From NCBI RefSeq assembly GCF_001854125.1, contig NZ_CP017715.1, positions 806,001 to 870,000 of the forward strand: DNA of 64,000 bases, read 5' to 3'. Each line of letters opens with the position of its first letter. Within the stretch, counting starts at the first letter, position 1. Positions 1 to 8,573 of the stretch are shown here, piece after piece. Position numbers and translations under genes: made by a program. The notes under the pieces were generated by a model, which saw nothing but the letters and a program-made list of their open reading frames with translations, was not told the DNA's origin and did not search any database. The stretch is from Marinobacter salinus (GTDB lineage: Bacteria > Pseudomonadota > Gammaproteobacteria > Pseudomonadales > Oleiphilaceae).

Positions 1-1387
1 GATCCATGAACATCACTGCCAGCAACAACGTTTTCCGATGGGCATGGCGGATCGCATGCTCGAGACGGTCCTCTAGAAGCCGGCGGTTGGGGATCCCGGT
101 CAGAGCATCATAATAGGCGAGCTGCCGGATTTGCTCTTCGTTTTTCTTGTTCTGGGTGATGTCGGTAAAGAGACCGGCGTAATGAGTGGTGTTGTTTTCG
201 TCGTCCTTGATGGCGGTGATCGTCAAGAGTTCCAGGTAGAGTTCACCGGTTTTCCGGCGATTCCAGATCTCGCCCCGCCAGTATCCATGGTTGACCAGAG
301 ATTGCCACATGCGCTGATAAAAATCGCTGTCGTGGCGGCCCGAAGACAGGATCTCGGGCGTTTTGCCAATAACCTCCTCGGACGTGTAACCGGTCAGGTA
401 GGTAAACGCGGGGTTTACGAATTCGATGGTCACGTTGTGGTCAGTCACCATGATGCCTTCAAACGAAGATTCAATAACGCGCTCGGCCAACTGGAGGGTT
501 CGTCGCGACTGCGCTAATGCTTCGTCCCGCTGTTCCAGAGCCTCCCGGAGATCGTTGAGATACATTTGTTCGGCGCCGGCCAGCATGTCGTGATAGCCGA
601 TCACACCGGTCACTTCACCGCTTGTATTAACCACTGCGAGGTGACGAATCCGGTGGTCAAGCAGAAGGTCCCGAGCGCGAATAAGAGGTTCACATTCATT
701 AACGGTCATCAAGGGACGGGTGGCCAGGTCCCGCGCGAGAGTGTTGGCGGTGCTTCGTGCAATAAATCTGACCATGTCGCGTTCGGTCAGAATTCCAAGG
801 CCATCCTGCCCGCAGCGGACGACCAGAGCATCGGCGTTATGCCGGTGCATGAGCGCGGCGATGTCGGAGAGGGGCAAATTTCCGTCAGCCACCAGTGGAG
901 GCCCTGGTATGGCCGAGCGCACTTCCCGGAGACGGAGGTAGGGTTCAAGTCCCTGATTGAGCGCCAGGTCGGTCTGGGAGAGAAGTCCGACCGGGGCGTT
1001 GTGTTCATCGACCACAAGGAAGTGACGTTTGCCGGTGTCCCGGAACCTTATCGCGGCCTCGCCAATATCCATACTGCAGGGCAGACTGAGTACTGGCGAA
1101 CTCATGACAGATCGGACAGAGCGCTGGAACTCATCGGTGTTGGAGAAGTCCACAGCGAGTGCATCGTGCTCGGTCCATATGCCCACCACCTCACCGTTTT
1201 CGGTAACGAGAATTGAGCTGACGGAGTGTTCTGCCATTCTGGCGGCCGCTTCGGCAACAGAGGTTTCCGGTGCGCACTGAAGCAACATGCCGCTGTGCAT
1301 GATCCGTGATATGGGGAGAAGCCTCCTCATGGGGGCATCTGTCACTGTGCTCATAATTGAGGATTCAGTGTTTCCGGCGACTGTCAT
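1..1387 (-). CDS. CBS-CBS-CBS-CBS-PAS-GGDEF signalling protein, 3' part cut off by window edge
   Basis: The reverse strand is open from an ATG at 1387 (next in-frame ATG at 1354) to the window edge, giving 462 residues. Two CBS pairs fill roughly residues 20-270; readable stretches include VAEAAARMAEHSVSSILV and the later GIGILTE/ERDMVRF-like segment. A PAS domain follows (FEGIMVTDHNVTIEFVNPAF, then TGYTSEEVIGKTPEIL), with a PAC-like tail. The start of a GGDEF domain comes next (YYDALTGIPNRRLLEDRL). The catalytic GGDEF signature lies beyond the window, so cyclase activity and any EAL domain cannot be judged. No transmembrane segment is seen, so the protein should be cytosolic, with the CBS pairs probably binding an adenine nucleotide. 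The ATG at 1387 directly abuts the phaC stop, with no clear Shine-Dalgarno, which suggests translational coupling to phaC. Confidence 0.85.
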   Translation of the reverse strand, partial: MTVAGNTESSIMSTVTDAPMRRLLPISRIMHSGMLLQCAPETSVAEAAARMAEHSVSSILVTENGEVVGIWTEHDALAVDFSNTDEFQRSVRSVMSSPVLSLPCSMDIGEAAIRFRDTGKRHFLVVDEHNAPVGLLSQTDLALNQGLEPYLRLREVRSAIPGPPLVADGNLPLSDIAALMHRHNADALVVRCGQDGLGILTERDMVRFIARSTANTLARDLATRPLMTVNECEPLIRARDLLLDHRIRHLAVVNTSGEVTGVIGYHDMLAGAEQMYLNDLREALEQRDEALAQSRRTLQLAERVIESSFEGIMVTDHNVTIEFVNPAFTYLTGYTSEEVIGKTPEILSSGRHDSDFYQRMWQSLVNHGYWRGEIWNRRKTGELYLELLTITAIKDDENNTTHYAGLFTDITQNKKNEEQIRQLAYYDALTGIPNRRLLEDRLEHAIRHAHRKTLLLAVMFMD

Positions 1388-3190
1388 TCAGGTGCTTGCC
1401 GCCTGGGCCGCTTTCATCCTTACGTAACTGCCCGGAGCGTCCTCAATGACCTCCAGCTTGCCATTACCGGGAACCCGTGCTGGCACGGGTTTACCGGTAT
1501 ACTGGCCCAACCATTCCAGCCAATGGGGCCACCAGGAACCGGGATGATGCTCAGCGTTGTCAAGCCATACATCGGAATCCGGTGACAAGGTGTCGTTGGT
1601 CCAGAATCCATACTTTTCCTTGTAGGGCGGGTTGACCACGCCCGCGATATGCCCGGAACCTGACAGTACAAACCGCACATTCCCCCCATGCACGAGGGCA
1701 CCTTTGTAGGTCGTTTTCCACTTGGCAATGTGATCCTGTCGTGCGGAGAGGAAAAAGGATGGTACATCGATCTCGGAAAGATTGATCGATTCGCCGGCCA
1801 CCGTCAGGGAATCGGGCTGCACCAGACGATTATTCAGATACATTTCACGCAGGTAAAAACTGTGCATTTTTGCCGGCAGGTTGGTGCCATCCGTGTTCCA
1901 GTACAACAGGTCGAATGCTGCGGGCTTTTCTCCCTTGAGGTAGTTGTTGGTCCAGAAAGACCAGAACAGCTCATTCTCTCTGAGAAGGTTGAAGGTAAAG
2001 GCCATGGCCCGGCCATCAAGGTAACCTTTGCGTGCCAGCATCCTCTCAATGCCACGGATTGAATGGTCATTGATGAAGACACCGATGCCTCCCGGGTCTG
2101 AAAAATCCAGTAGCGTCGTCAGGTAAGTCGCACTGGCCACCGGGTTACGGCGCTTTTTCTTCAACCATGCCAGTGTGGAGCCGAGCAGGGTGCCGCCGAT
2201 ACAGTACCCGATAACATTCATCCGGTCTTCACCAGTGGCTTCAGAAACCGCCGCCATTGCCTCCAGCGGCCCCTGTTGCATGTAGTCGTCCCAGCCCTTG
2301 TTTCGCAAGGACGGCCCGGGATTTCGCCAGGATATGATAAATACCGTCTGGCCTTGATTGACCAGCCATTGAATGAACGAGTTACGGGCGGTGAGGTCCA
2401 GAATGTAGTACTTGTTGATCCAGGGGGGAACGATCAGCAAGGGTCGTTTGCTCACCTTTTCTGTGGACGGGGTGTACTGGATCAGCTGCATCAGTTCATT
2501 CTGGTACACCACTTTGCCCGGGGTCGTTGCCAGGTTACGGCCTACCTCGAACGCCGATCGGTCAGTCATGCCCACGTTGAACAGTGACGGGTTCTGGCGT
2601 ACGTCTTCCAGTAACTGTCGACCGCCATCCACCAGATTCATGCCCTTGCGCTCCCAGGTAATCCTCAGAACCTCGGGATTCGTCACCGGGTAATTGGACG
2701 GTGAGAGTGCGCTGGTCAGTTGCCTGGCGTAGAACAACATCTGGTCACGGCTAGCAGGCGGCAGACCCTCCATGTTTTCAACCCATCCGAGGAACGCTCT
2801 GGAATTGATCAGGTAGGCCTGTTGCAACACGTCAAATGGTAGGTTCTTGCGCCAGTCTTCGGCTTGGAAACGGCGGTCATCGCGCTCTGCTTCAACAACC
2901 GGTTCCCTGTCTTTTCCGACCACGCGGGCAAGGGTGTAATAGCTGAGTGCAAGGTGTTTTCGAGTCAGGTCAAGCTCGGCACCCGCGAACCGTAACGGGT
3001 GCAATAGCAAGTCCTCTGCCATTGCCCGATAGGCATCGGACATCTCTGTCAGCGTTGCCAACTTGGTGTCTTCCATGAGGCCGGTGTCGCCCAGCCATTT
3101 CTCCAGTTGCTCCTGGCTTCGTCTCACGTTGGTCTCAAACATTGAAACCAGGTGATTGGCAGTTTTGCTGAGCAGGTCCACACCCAACAT
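1388..3190 (-). CDS. phaC: Class I poly(3-hydroxyalkanoate) synthase PhaC
   Basis: Polymerises (R)-3-hydroxyacyl-CoA into PHA storage polyester at granule surfaces. The 600-residue product has the normal class I length, with an N-terminal PhaC_N region and a C-terminal alpha/beta-hydrolase fold. The lipase-like box reads GYCIGG, with the nucleophile at Cys330. The other triad members fit Asp486 (RQDHIAKW) and His514 (SGHIAGVVNPP). The open frame extends to a TTG at 3211, but the ATG at 3190 has a GAGGG Shine-Dalgarno about 6 nt upstream and is preferred. It lies downstream of the phasin gene on the same strand, separated by a hairpin with a T-run, so some transcripts probably stop before it. 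No phaA or phaB is in the window. Confidence 0.96.
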   Translation of the reverse strand: MLGVDLLSKTANHLVSMFETNVRRSQEQLEKWLGDTGLMEDTKLATLTEMSDAYRAMAEDLLLHPLRFAGAELDLTRKHLALSYYTLARVVGKDREPVVEAERDDRRFQAEDWRKNLPFDVLQQAYLINSRAFLGWVENMEGLPPASRDQMLFYARQLTSALSPSNYPVTNPEVLRITWERKGMNLVDGGRQLLEDVRQNPSLFNVGMTDRSAFEVGRNLATTPGKVVYQNELMQLIQYTPSTEKVSKRPLLIVPPWINKYYILDLTARNSFIQWLVNQGQTVFIISWRNPGPSLRNKGWDDYMQQGPLEAMAAVSEATGEDRMNVIGYCIGGTLLGSTLAWLKKKRRNPVASATYLTTLLDFSDPGGIGVFINDHSIRGIERMLARKGYLDGRAMAFTFNLLRENELFWSFWTNNYLKGEKPAAFDLLYWNTDGTNLPAKMHSFYLREMYLNNRLVQPDSLTVAGESINLSEIDVPSFFLSARQDHIAKWKTTYKGALVHGGNVRFVLSGSGHIAGVVNPPYKEKYGFWTNDTLSPDSDVWLDNAEHHPGSWWPHWLEWLGQYTGKPVPARVPGNGKLEVIEDAPGSYVRMKAAQAAST

Positions 3191-3210
3191 AAGAGTCCCT
3201 CTATTACTCA

Positions 3211-3246
3211 AAATAAAAGGCCGGAGCAGGATGTACCGCTCCGGCC
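3211..3246 (-). terminator. Rho-independent terminator/attenuator between phasin and phaC
   Basis: Read on the minus strand, a perfect 9-bp GC-rich stem (GGCCGGAGC pairing with GCTCCGGCC, 3219-3246) with a 10-nt loop is followed by TTTTATTTT. It sits 18 bp past the phasin stop and before the phaC Shine-Dalgarno. It should end most phasin transcripts and let part read through into phaC, which suits the higher need for phasin. Confidence 0.8.
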
Positions 3247-3264
3247 GCGCTCCTGTGTCAGTGC

Positions 3265-3633
3265 TCAGGCTGCGTTCTTGCCGGCCGCCGCCGTGCCTGC
3301 GGTTTTCTCACCAGTCTGCCTGGCTTTCGGCGATTCCGGGGTCGCATCCTTGAACACCTTCTGCACCTGCTCGCGGGTTTCGGTGAAGTAGTCCTGCCAC
3401 GCTTTCCAGTCAGAAGTGAATTGCTCGCTGAGTGATTTAAGGGTTTCGGCCTGATCACCAGTCAGGGTTTTCAGACCGTCGAGATCCCGCACCTCTGACA
3501 CTTTTCTGGCCTGATCCATCGCCACATCCGCATAGCGCCGGAAGGCATTCATCTGCATTTCTGCAGCCTTGCTGAACTGTTCAAAAAGGGTCTCATTGAG
3601 ACGGTTTGCCTTTTGAGGCATCTCATTGTTCAT
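3265..3633 (-). CDS. Phasin family protein (PHA granule-associated)
   Basis: A 122-residue helical, amphipathic protein. The core around residues 10-100 (NETLFEQFSKAAEMQMNAF; LKSLSEQFTSDWKAWQDYF) matches the phasin pattern, and an Ala/Lys/Gly-rich tail (TAGTAAAGKNAA) follows. Phasins coat PHA granules, control their size and can activate the synthase. AAGGAG at 3642-3647 is correctly spaced before the ATG at 3633. It precedes phaC on the same strand and is followed by a terminator hairpin. Assignment rests on composition, length and the phaC neighbour; sequence conservation in this family is weak. Confidence 0.88.
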   Translation of the reverse strand: MNNEMPQKANRLNETLFEQFSKAAEMQMNAFRRYADVAMDQARKVSEVRDLDGLKTLTGDQAETLKSLSEQFTSDWKAWQDYFTETREQVQKVFKDATPESPKARQTGEKTAGTAAAGKNAA

Positions 3634-3789
3634 GCTGACAACTCCTTTGTTTGCAGGGTTTCCAGATCTTTATTCTGCCGTACCTTTGGTTGCGTAATTT
3701 TGACAAGCATCAAACGGGGGTTCAGCTTATGCTTTAATCTGGTGCTTTATGCGAAGTCGCCCTGAATTCAGGAGCGGCAGGAGGCTTGT

Positions 3790-4110
3790 ATGACGAATCG
3801 AAAATCGGAACTGGAAACCCTGAGGGCGGATCTTCAGGCTCGTTTGTCTCGCTATGAAGCGCATCAGCATCGGGAAGGCGGTGCTTTGGAGAAAGACTTC
3901 GAAGAGCAGGCAACCCAGACTCAGAACGACGAAGTGGTTGACTCCCTCGAATCGGAAACCCGAGCTGAGCTGACTCAGGTTGAACACGCACTTGAGCGAA
4001 TTGAGAATGGGGTGGGGGATGAATGTGAGTCCTGTGGCGAAGCAATTGACCCCCGTCGATTGCAGGTGTTGCCCTACACGACTGTCTGTATTGACTGTGC
4101 AGATGACTGA
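3790..4110 (+). CDS. TraR/DksA-family C4 zinc finger protein
   Basis: A 106-residue protein with an N-terminal coiled-coil region (residues about 5-75) and a C-terminal four-cysteine zinc finger (CESCGEAIDP, then VCIDCAD). Proteins of this type bind the RNA polymerase secondary channel or act as uncharacterised DksA-like factors. It is shorter than true DksA (about 150 residues), so it is a paralogue and not the housekeeping gene. AGGAGG precedes the ATG at 3790. The gene is followed 28 bp later by the ABC exporter genes on the same strand and may be cotranscribed with them. Confidence 0.85.
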   Translation: MTNRKSELETLRADLQARLSRYEAHQHREGGALEKDFEEQATQTQNDEVVDSLESETRAELTQVEHALERIENGVGDECESCGEAIDPRRLQVLPYTTVCIDCADD

Positions 4111-4138
4111 TTGACGGCCTGAGTCGGGGAAAGCGTTG

Positions 4139-4849
4139 ATGAGCCGACTACCTGTTTTCCAGACACGGGGGCTGACCAAGACATACGATCAGGGTGAGGT
4201 TCAGGTCCGAGCTCTGCGGGGGGTTGATCTTGACCTGTACCCAGGTGAACTGATCGTGATGCTGGGCGCTTCCGGCTCCGGTAAATCCACATTGCTGAAC
4301 ATTCTGGGGGGGCTGGATGTGCCAACCGCCGGCCAGGTCCGTTACTGCGATGAAGAACTGGGTGACGCCGGAGACCGCAAACTGACACAGTACCGCCGGG
4401 AGCATGTGGGTTTTGTCTTTCAGTTCTACAACCTGATTCCCAGCCTTACCGCCCGTGAAAATGTCGCCGCCGTGACCGAAATAGCCAGCAACCCCATGTC
4501 TCCGGAAGAGGCTCTGGCGTTAGTGGGGTTGCAGGACCGAATGGACCACTTCCCCGCACAGCTGTCGGGTGGAGAGCAACAACGGGTAGCCATTGCCCGC
4601 GCAGTCGCCAAGCGTCCAAACGTTCTGCTGTGCGATGAGCCAACGGGAGCGCTGGATTCAAAAACCGGGATTCTCGTGCTCGAAGCCCTGAACAAAGCGA
4701 ATAGGGAAACCGGAACGACCACAGTAATTATTACCCACAATGCCTCAATTGCCGGCATGGGCGACAGGGTGATCACGATGTCGGACGGCAACATCAGTGG
4801 TGAACGGCGCAATGACCAGCGCCAGGATCCGCGAACCTTGAGCTGGTAG
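4139..4849 (+). CDS. ABC exporter ATP-binding subunit (MacB/LolD/DevA type)
   Basis: A 236-residue ATPase with all nucleotide-binding motifs: Walker [11 protein letters not shown]-loop [10 protein letters not shown], signature LSGGEQQR, Walker [13 protein letters not shown] and the switch His in ITHN. The pattern is that of the LolD/MacB/DevA branch, which pairs with FtsX-type permeases. The longest frame begins with a TTG at 4136; the ATG at 4139 preceded by GGGGAAAG is preferred. The permease starts 4 bp after the stop, and a membrane fusion protein follows, giving a DevA-DevC-DevB-like set. The substrate is not evident. Confidence 0.93.
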   Translation: MSRLPVFQTRGLTKTYDQGEVQVRALRGVDLDLYPGELIVMLGASGSGKSTLLNILGGLDVPTAGQVRYCDEELGDAGDRKLTQYRREHVGFVFQFYNLIPSLTARENVAAVTEIASNPMSPEEALALVGLQDRMDHFPAQLSGGEQQRVAIARAVAKRPNVLLCDEPTGALDSKTGILVLEALNKANRETGTTTVIITHNASIAGMGDRVITMSDGNISGERRNDQRQDPRTLSW

Positions 4850-4853
4850 CGGA

Positions 4854-7229
4854 ATGTCCTTCTTCAGCAGCGCCCTGAACACCAAGTTGCGCCGTGAACT
4901 CTGGCAGATGCGGGGCCAGGTTCTGGCTATCGCCCTTGTGATTGCCGGTGGTGTGGCTGTGTGTGTCATGTCGCTGCTTAATTATTCGTCCCTTTCAGCA
5001 ACTCGTAGCCAGTATTATGACGAGCATCAGTTTGCGGAGATTTTTGCCTCTCTGAAGCGTGCACCAAAGCATGTGTTGCACGAGGTGTCTGCGATACCGG
5101 GCATTACGCGGTTTACCGGCAGGGTTGAGGGTGGTGCCAAGCTGGAGATTCCCGGATTCTCGGACCCGGTGTCTGCAAGACTGGTATCCCTGCCACCCGG
5201 CGGACAACCGGATGTTAACCGGCTTTTTATCCGCAAAGGGCATTTGCCCGCGCCTGGCCGAAGCCGCGACGTTGCAGTCATCGGTAGTTTTGCCGAGGCT
5301 CATGACTTACAGCTCGGTGACCAGTTTTCTGCAATTATCAATGGTCGCCGGCAATTGCTGACCATCTCCGGTATTGTTGAATCGCCCGAGTTTATCTATG
5401 TCATACCTCCGGGAGGGATGCTCCCGGACTATGAACGTTTTGGTGTGCTCTGGATGAGCGAGGAGGCCCTGGCCGCCGCCATGGATATGAAAGGCGCCTT
5501 CAATAGCCTGCTTGTGCGCACTGACCCAGGCCATCCGGTGGCATCGGTGATTGATGCGCTGGACCGGTTGCTGGATCGCTATGGTGCCACAGGTGCCTAT
5601 GGCCGTGATGATCAGTTTTCACACCGGTTTCTCAATGACGAACTGAGCCAGCTCAAAACCATGGCGACGGTTTTTCCGCTGATCTTCATGAGCGTCGCGA
5701 TGTTTCTGCTTAATGTGGTGATCAGTCGGCTGATCAGTACCCAGCGGGACATCATTGCGGTGTTGAAGGCCTTTGGTTACACCAACCGTCAGATCGCCTG
5801 GCACTACACCAAGCTTGTGCTCACCATCGCCGTGATCGGATTTGCGCTTGGTCTGGGGCTGGGCGTTTGGCTTGGAGCCGGGCTCGGTGAGATGTACATG
5901 CAGTACTACCGTTTCCCGGGACTGCTTTTAACAATTAATCCCGTCTGGATTTTCCTCCTTGCCGGGATTTCGTTTGTGGTGGCCTGGCTGGGTGGCTGGC
6001 GGGCAATCAGTCAGGCTGCGGCACTGCCCCCAGCGGAAGCCATGCGCCCCGAGGGGCCTGCTCGATTTCGCGTTACCCTTGCTGAAAAATGGCTATCGAC
6101 CATACGCTTCAGCCAGCCCTCCCGGATGATTGTCCGGCAGACTGCGCGTCGACCACTTCGGTCCTTATTGTCTATGATGGGTGTCGCTATGGCGACGGCC
6201 ATTATTATGGTGGGTAATTTTCAGTTTGATTCTGTTTCGCTGATGGTGCACACCCAGTTTGCGCGAGTTCAGCAGCAGGATCTCACCGCAACCCTGACAG
6301 ATCCACTCAACGCGTCGATACTTTTCACCTTGCAGAGACAACCGGGTATTCGCTACGCAGAGGGCAGACGAACGGTTGCCGCGAGGCTGGTGAACGGGCA
6401 TCGAACATGGCGAAGCGCAGTAACCGGCATTCCGGCCAGCGCGGGGTTGCAGTTCGTGGTGGACAAGAATCTCGAATCGGTTGTTCTACCTCGCAAGGGG
6501 CTTCTGCTGACCGATTACCTGGCGCGGGAACTGTCGGTGGAGCCGGGTGATAATCTGGACATCGAGATACTTGAAGGAGATCGCCGAACCATTTCAGTGC
6601 CGGTTGCAGGCACCACCAGCGAGTTTCTTGGTGTAGGTGCTTATATGGATCTAAGTGCCCTCAACCGCGCGCTGGGTGAGGGGCCTCTGATTAATCAGGC
6701 ACTGATAAACGTGGATCCGGCCTTTGAGAACGAGGTGTATCAGCAGCTAAGAGACACGCCAGGTGTGTTGGGTGTCAGTATTCGGCAAGCTATGCTCGAT
6801 AGTTTTTTCCAGACCCTGGCCAAGACGTTCCTGACATTTACGTTCTTTAATAGTTTGCTGGGGGGGATTATCGCATTCGGTGTGATTTACAACACAGTGC
6901 GCATTTCGTTAGCAGAAAAGGGGCGTGAGCTGGCAAGTCTGCGGGTCTTGGGGTACACCCATAACGAAGTGGCTCACATTCTGCTTGGCGAAATGGCCTT
7001 ACTTCTGTTGGTAGGCATTCCGTTGGGGTGGCTGATTGGTGAAGGGCTGGCACTTCTTATTATCACCGCCATGCAGACAGAGCTTTACCGTGTTCCGCTG
7101 ACAATTACGTCCCAGACGCTGGGCATTTCGGCCACGGTAGTCATACTTTCGGCGCTCGGTTCGGGTTTTATTGCCTGGTGGCGGCTCAGGAAGCTGGATC
7201 TTGTGGCGGTTCTTAAAACCCGGGAGTAA
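4854..7229 (+). CDS. ABC exporter permease with two FtsX domains
   Basis: A 791-residue inner membrane permease. An N-terminal membrane anchor (residues about 20-45) is followed by a periplasmic MacB-like core domain, a first FtsX block of three helices (about 270-390), a helix and second periplasmic domain (about 430-650), and a second FtsX block (about 665-785). The doubled FtsX arrangement means one chain carries both permease halves, as in LolCE-like and larger MacB-type permeases. The ATPase gene ends 4 bp upstream and an HlyD-type adaptor follows. This suggests energy-driven extrusion of a lipid, glycolipid or peptide through the envelope, rather than import. Confidence 0.9.
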   Translation: MSFFSSALNTKLRRELWQMRGQVLAIALVIAGGVAVCVMSLLNYSSLSATRSQYYDEHQFAEIFASLKRAPKHVLHEVSAIPGITRFTGRVEGGAKLEIPGFSDPVSARLVSLPPGGQPDVNRLFIRKGHLPAPGRSRDVAVIGSFAEAHDLQLGDQFSAIINGRRQLLTISGIVESPEFIYVIPPGGMLPDYERFGVLWMSEEALAAAMDMKGAFNSLLVRTDPGHPVASVIDALDRLLDRYGATGAYGRDDQFSHRFLNDELSQLKTMATVFPLIFMSVAMFLLNVVISRLISTQRDIIAVLKAFGYTNRQIAWHYTKLVLTIAVIGFALGLGLGVWLGAGLGEMYMQYYRFPGLLLTINPVWIFLLAGISFVVAWLGGWRAISQAAALPPAEAMRPEGPARFRVTLAEKWLSTIRFSQPSRMIVRQTARRPLRSLLSMMGVAMATAIIMVGNFQFDSVSLMVHTQFARVQQQDLTATLTDPLNASILFTLQRQPGIRYAEGRRTVAARLVNGHRTWRSAVTGIPASAGLQFVVDKNLESVVLPRKGLLLTDYLARELSVEPGDNLDIEILEGDRRTISVPVAGTTSEFLGVGAYMDLSALNRALGEGPLINQALINVDPAFENEVYQQLRDTPGVLGVSIRQAMLDSFFQTLAKTFLTFTFFNSLLGGIIAFGVIYNTVRISLAEKGRELASLRVLGYTHNEVAHILLGEMALLLLVGIPLGWLIGEGLALLIITAMQTELYRVPLTITSQTLGISATVVILSALGSGFIAWWRLRKLDLVAVLKTRE

Positions 7230-7281
7230 TGCGCATAGTGATTAAGCGAACATCAGGATAACACTGGGGAATGAATAGGCT

Positions 7282-8487
7282 ATGGCAGAAAAACGATCTG
7301 CAGGAAAGTGGATTTTTTGGGCAGTGTTTACTGTGCTCGGACTGGTTGCGGTCTTCGTTACGCTGCGTCCTGATCCGGTCTGGGTGGACCTGGCAACCGT
7401 TACCCGTGGGGAGCTGGAGGTCACCATCACCGAGGAAGGTAAGACCCGGGTAAAAGATCGTTATCTGGTATCGTCGCCGGTGGCGGGTTATCAGCACCGA
7501 GTGCCACTCGATGTTGGGGATCCGGTTACGCCCGGTCAATTGCTTACACAGGTAGAGCCCATGCCTGCCAGCGTTCTTGATGCCCGCAGCCGGGCGGAGG
7601 CTGAGGCCATGGTCGGGGCTGCCAGATCTGCGTTGAATTCCGCCCGGCAGAAAGTCGCAGTGGCCAGGGCGGAAGCCGATCTCGCGAAAAAGGAACTGGC
7701 CCGGTTACAAGCGCTCAGTGATGATCACTTTGTCTCGGACGAGCGTCTCCAGCAGGTTGCGTCTGCATCCGACCGAGCTCAGGCGATTCTGCGTTCAGCA
7801 ACATTTGACGAAGAAGTAATGGCGCATGAACTTCAGGCCGCCCGGACTCGTCTAGAGGTTTCCGCGGCACGGTCGTCCGGTAACGGAGCCATCGAAAAAG
7901 TTGCGATCCAGTCGCCGGTAAACGGTGCCATTCTTGGGATCGTCCGCAAGAGTGAGGGTGTTGTCCAGGCGGGGGAGGCCATTCTCGAAGTCGGGGACCC
8001 GGCAGCATTGGAAGTGGTTGTGGATGTGCTCAGTTTTGACGCTGTAAAACTTTCACCCGGGGTGCCGGTTCATCTTACCGGGTGGGGCGGTAAAACTCTG
8101 GACGCTGCGGTACGTCGTGTTGAGCCTGTTGGGTTTGAAGACGTGTCTGCTCTGGGCGTAGAAGAACAAAGGGTCCAGGTGCTGGCCGATATTGTCAGCC
8201 CGGCAGAGGACTGGGCGAGCCTGGGAGACGGTTATCGGGTAGACGCTACGTTCGTCCTTTGGTCAACCGAAAATGCGCTGCAGGTTCCGTCTTCCGCCAT
8301 ATTCAGGCACAACGGGAAGGATCACGTATTCCGGGCCGTGGACGGGATAGCCGAACTTGCGGAGATTACGGCAGGCAGAAGCAATGGTTTGTATACCGTG
8401 GTTACTTCCGGGCTGAACGAGGGCGACAGTGTGGTGCGCCACCCCGGCCGTCAGTTGGAAGCTGGCGCGCGGCTCAGGGAGAGGTAG
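7282..8487 (+). CDS. Periplasmic adaptor (HlyD/RND-type membrane fusion protein) of the ABC exporter
   Basis: A 401-residue protein with an N-terminal membrane anchor (residues about 8-28), a barrel-sandwich (lipoyl-like) half around residues 45-75, a long alpha-helical hairpin (about 95-190, rich in Ala/Glu/Arg), the second lipoyl half (IQSPVNGAILGIVRKSEGVV) and a beta-barrel domain. It should link the permease to an outer membrane channel; no TolC homologue is encoded nearby. It is the third gene of the exporter operon, 52 bp after the permease. The order ATPase-permease-adaptor with a separate adaptor resembles DevBCA-type systems. Confidence 0.9.
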   Translation: MAEKRSAGKWIFWAVFTVLGLVAVFVTLRPDPVWVDLATVTRGELEVTITEEGKTRVKDRYLVSSPVAGYQHRVPLDVGDPVTPGQLLTQVEPMPASVLDARSRAEAEAMVGAARSALNSARQKVAVARAEADLAKKELARLQALSDDHFVSDERLQQVASASDRAQAILRSATFDEEVMAHELQAARTRLEVSAARSSGNGAIEKVAIQSPVNGAILGIVRKSEGVVQAGEAILEVGDPAALEVVVDVLSFDAVKLSPGVPVHLTGWGGKTLDAAVRRVEPVGFEDVSALGVEEQRVQVLADIVSPAEDWASLGDGYRVDATFVLWSTENALQVPSSAIFRHNGKDHVFRAVDGIAELAEITAGRSNGLYTVVTSGLNEGDSVVRHPGRQLEAGARLRER

Positions 8488-8573
8488 AGGGGGAAGAAAG
8501 AAAGAGAGGAAATGTCACGTTTTGCTCGCTAGACTGACTGATCACAAAAACAAAAAGAGAGGAGTCTTGCCCC

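Noticed and set aside
566..1216. Plus-strand open frame of 216 codons
   Set aside because: Lies over the CBS-domain coding region on the minus strand; no recognisable product.
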